8,088 nt of DNA from Cyclobacteriaceae bacterium (GTDB lineage Bacteria > Bacteroidota > Bacteroidia > Cytophagales > Cyclobacteriaceae): NCBI GenBank assembly GCA_025363495.1, contig JANYDR010000354.1, positions 1 to 8,088 on the forward strand, read 5' to 3'. A program made the translations under genes and the position numbers. Under the pieces are notes generated by a model, which did not search any database, was not told the origin of the DNA, and saw only the letters and a list, made by a program, of their open reading frames with translations. Shown here piece by piece: positions 6,098-8,088 of the stretch (the stretch's first letter is position 1; each line of letters opens with the position of its first letter).

Positions 6098-7828
6098 TTA
6101 TTTTTTCAGTACAGTAAATTCAACGCGACGGTTATTGGCCTGACCTTCAACGGTGTCATTCGTATCGATTGGTTTACTTTCTCCATAACCATGCGCCGTG
6201 AGACGACTTCTGTTAATATTTTGAGTCACCAGATAGTCAACAACGGCCTGCGAACGCCCTTGGGAGAGTGTTTGATTATATTCATCTGTTCCTTTATTGT
6301 CGGTATGTCCGGCAATTTCAATCTCAATCGTAGGGTTTTCATCGAGAAAATTGACTACTTTATTTAATTCAATGAAAGATTCAGATTTGAGCGTGGTCTT
6401 ATTGAAATCAAAATAAATATTTTTCAATCGAATAGTAAGTCCAACTTCAATTGGCTGCAAATACAAGTCCTTCGATAATGGCGATAGGTCCTCCGAATTG
6501 AATTCCACACTATCGGTAGACGAGAGAAATCCTTCTGCTGAACCTGACAGTACATACCATCCAAGTTTCCCAACCTGTAATTCATACTTACCATTGTCTG
6601 CGGGTATTGAATAACTACTTTTCTTTTCAGGCTTCAGTGTAAAATCAATTTTAGATTTGATTGGCTCATTTGTCTTCCTATTTCGCACTGTACCCGTCAG
6701 CATCAATTTCTTTTCAATCGGAATCAGATATACTTCTACAGTCAAGGTAGTGTCACTTCCAAGCTTTGGAACTGCTATCGTTAAATCCTGAGGCTGATAA
6801 CCAGAAGTACTGGCTGAAAGTTGATACTCGTTTGTTTCAGGAATTTTCGTTTCAAATTTTCCTGTAGCAGGAGTTTTCAGGCTCATCGGCTTTACATCTT
6901 TAATAGTAACCATTACACTTGAAGCAATCGGCCGCTTTGTTTTATCATCAAAGACAGTTCCGCTTAAAATAACTTTAATGGGCTTTGGAATTAAAATAGA
7001 GATATCAAGATTACCACCGTCCATTCTACTGTTAGAACGGGATGTATAGATATGCCCCGCCAGGTCCATGGAAAAATAGTCGTCAGCGGCAACTGTGTTT
7101 ATTGGCTTACCAAGATTTACAACTTCTGTCCAGTTGTTCCATGTATCGTCCTGAAGGGTGGTTTTATAAATATCAGTTCCGCCCTGGCGTCCAGCACCTA
7201 GACGATCGCTTGAGAAATATAATGTTCGGCCATCAGGACCGATAAACGGAGCAAACTCATCAGCACTTGTACTAATCTTTAATTTTTCAGGTCGTGACCA
7301 CGCTCCATTTTGAAGATGGCTGACATAGAGATCGCTTTTAACACCGGTCGGTTGTTCCGAAAAATATAAAATCATGTGCTTCATATCTAGTGAAATGGCG
7401 GCACCATTGAACCGGCCTTTTGCCATTGCAGCAAAATCCTGAACCTTTAATTCCGTCCAGTTTCCTCCTGGATTTACCAGCGAAAAGCCAACTTCATTTC
7501 TGGACTTGCCTCCACGAACCAGAAGAGATCCGTCGGGCAAAACCTGAAACACCTGATTCGTTTTATTTTGATTGAAAGGTGCACCGAGACGCTGCGGTGG
7601 TGCCCAGGCATCTTTATCATCTTTGGTGCTCATCCAGATATCCTCCGTACCGTCCTTATTAACAACAAAAAAATAAAGTTTCTTGCCATCCGGCGATATG
7701 ACCGGCGCCGCATCATGATAAATAGAATTGACCTCTTTGAGTTTAATTAACTCATAGCGGGGAGTAAATGATTGAGAAAAGCTAAGCCAACTTAGAGCAA
7801 AGAAGAAGACAAATAGAAGTGACTTCAT
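6098..7828 (-). CDS. OmpA family envelope protein with PD40 propeller and two carboxypeptidase-regulatory-like domains
   Basis: The product has 576 residues. Residues 1-19 are a signal peptide (MKSLLFVFFFALSWLSFSQ) lacking a lipobox cysteine. Residues about 35-280 are a beta-propeller of PD40/WD40-like repeats, for example APVISPDGKKLYF (41-53), ISLDMKHMILYFSE (145-158) and APFIGPDGRTLYFSSDRLGA (193-212). Two related beta-sandwich domains follow: SGTVFDDKTKRPI (289-301) and TGTVRNRKTNEPI (378-390), of the carboxypeptidase-regulatory-like type. The C-terminus (about 468-575) is an OmpA-C peptidoglycan-binding domain with IYFDFNKTTL (471-480), GHTDNKGTDEYN (507-518) and LSQGRS (521-526). D510 and R525 are 15 residues apart, as in the diaminopimelate-contacting Asp/Arg pair of OmpA. 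It should be a periplasmic protein gripping peptidoglycan while the propeller contacts a partner. The plan resembles PorE of the type IX secretion system but lacks its TPR region and lipid anchor, so I do not assign that role. It is the first gene of a probable operon with the amidohydrolase. Confidence 0.93.
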   Translation of the reverse strand: MKSLLFVFFFALSWLSFSQSFTPRYELIKLKEVNSIYHDAAPVISPDGKKLYFFVVNKDGTEDIWMSTKDDKDAWAPPQRLGAPFNQNKTNQVFQVLPDGSLLVRGGKSRNEVGFSLVNPGGNWTELKVQDFAAMAKGRFNGAAISLDMKHMILYFSEQPTGVKSDLYVSHLQNGAWSRPEKLKISTSADEFAPFIGPDGRTLYFSSDRLGAGRQGGTDIYKTTLQDDTWNNWTEVVNLGKPINTVAADDYFSMDLAGHIYTSRSNSRMDGGNLDISILIPKPIKVILSGTVFDDKTKRPIASSVMVTIKDVKPMSLKTPATGKFETKIPETNEYQLSASTSGYQPQDLTIAVPKLGSDTTLTVEVYLIPIEKKLMLTGTVRNRKTNEPIKSKIDFTLKPEKKSSYSIPADNGKYELQVGKLGWYVLSGSAEGFLSSTDSVEFNSEDLSPLSKDLYLQPIEVGLTIRLKNIYFDFNKTTLKSESFIELNKVVNFLDENPTIEIEIAGHTDNKGTDEYNQTLSQGRSQAVVDYLVTQNINRSRLTAHGYGESKPIDTNDTVEGQANNRRVEFTVLKK

Positions 7829-7843
7829 GCAAGGAATTTGAAG

Positions 7844-7874
7844 TAAAGTTAGCAGATAAATGCTTCTTTACGAA
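7844..7874 (-). promoter_or_regulatory. Candidate Bacteroidota-type promoter for the OmpA-like operon
   Basis: Read on the minus strand, TTCG (7874-7871) is followed by a 19-base spacer and TAACTTTA (7851-7844). The phylum consensus recognised by the primary sigma factor is TTTG, 19-21 bases, TAnnTTTG. The match is 3 of 4 and 5 of 6 fixed bases with correct spacing. Transcription would begin near 7838, giving a very short leader before the ATG at 7828-7826. The site lies in the only gap (84 bases) upstream of the gene. Confidence 0.45.
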
Positions 7875-7912
7875 GTCACCTGGACTGTGGGAATGGCCAT
7901 TAAACGGCAATA

Positions 7913-8088
7913 TTATGCAGAGATACTCGGCAACGAAAAGAATCCGCGCTTGGTCATTGCTATTCCTATCAAAATAAGAATCAATGCAATTGAATTGAAA
8001 ATGAGCATGCGTTTATGCTTCGCAGTGCCGTCACTCATTTTTTTGGAAGTCGTCCTGGCAAGTGTTATAAAGACAATCGCAATCAGCA
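7913..8088 (-). CDS. C-terminal fragment of an unrecognised small membrane protein
   Basis: An open frame enters from the right edge and ends at TAA (7915-7913), giving the last 57 residues; the start is outside the window. The visible part begins with the end of one hydrophobic helix (LIAIVFITLA). It continues through a basic loop with several Lys/Arg residues (TSKKMSDGTAKHKR) and then a second transmembrane helix (MLIFNSIALILILIGIAM). It ends in a short polar tail (TKRGFFSLPSISA). The positive-inside rule puts the basic loop in the cytoplasm. The helix-loop-helix pattern with sensible charge placement supports a real gene rather than chance, since the opposite strand offers nothing comparable. 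I do not recognise a family. It is oriented like the OmpA-like gene and lies 84 bases upstream of it, but the intervening candidate promoter suggests a separate transcript. Confidence 0.65.
   Translation of the reverse strand, partial: LIAIVFITLARTTSKKMSDGTAKHKRMLIFNSIALILILIGIAMTKRGFFSLPSISA

Noticed and set aside
6098..7828. PorE of the type IX secretion system
   Set aside because: The PD40, regulatory-like and OmpA-C domains fit, but the TPR region and lipobox are absent and there are two regulatory-like domains; no other T9SS gene is in the window.
7863..7875. CTTC-TTTAC-GAAG mini-palindrome near the OmpA promoter as an operator
   Set aside because: Only 4-bp arms; expected by chance in AT-rich DNA.

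Overview
The window reads as ordinary chromosomal DNA from a member of the Bacteroidota, most likely a Cytophagales-type environmental bacterium. This is inferred from several signs: moderate-to-low GC, AT-rich start regions without strong Shine-Dalgarno sequences, a -7/-33 type promoter of the Bacteroidota kind, and a gene set typical of that phylum (ECF sigma factor with a DUF4252 protein, PD40/OmpA envelope protein, DUF2007 protein). I see no tRNA, rRNA, CRISPR array, integrase or insertion sequence. Coding density is high and the longest gene-free stretch is 224 bases.

Region 1 (1-1624, minus strand) is a three-gene unit read right to left. It holds an ECF sigma-70 factor, an overlapping single-pass membrane protein that is probably its anti-sigma partner, and a secreted DUF4252 protein that runs off the left edge. 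The 11-base overlap and 47-base gap argue for one transcript: a regulator, its membrane brake, and an exported effector or sensor.

Region 2 (1774-3852, plus strand) is divergent from region 1. It is a tight cluster of a class III extradiol dioxygenase of the YgiD (4,5-DOPA dioxygenase) family, a small DUF2007 protein, and a DUF3445 / heme-dependent oxidative N-demethylase-like protein. Gaps of 27 and 3 bases suggest co-transcription. Two oxygen-using enzymes of unrelated type joined through a small DUF2007 protein is the most suggestive gene grouping here, but its substrate is unknown.

Region 3 (3853-4076) lies between convergent genes. It carries two imperfect inverted repeats side by side. 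One is a degenerate hairpin built on CGCAAG-like units. The other is a clean palindrome built on CACATAG units with a 16-bp perfect core. Their arms share a layout, and they look like repetitive extragenic palindromes rather than simple terminators.

Region 4 (4077-7828, minus strand) is a probable two-gene operon for envelope proteins. An exported PD40-propeller / double carboxypeptidase-regulatory-like / OmpA-C protein comes first, followed after 29 bases by an exported metal-dependent amidohydrolase with a large N-terminal domain. A candidate promoter sits just upstream of the OmpA-like gene. The right edge (7913-8088, minus) holds the C-terminal end of a small unrecognised membrane protein.

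I did not find a clear new defence, mobile or biosynthetic system. The best candidates for follow-up are the dioxygenase/DUF2007/HODM-like cluster and the paired palindromes.
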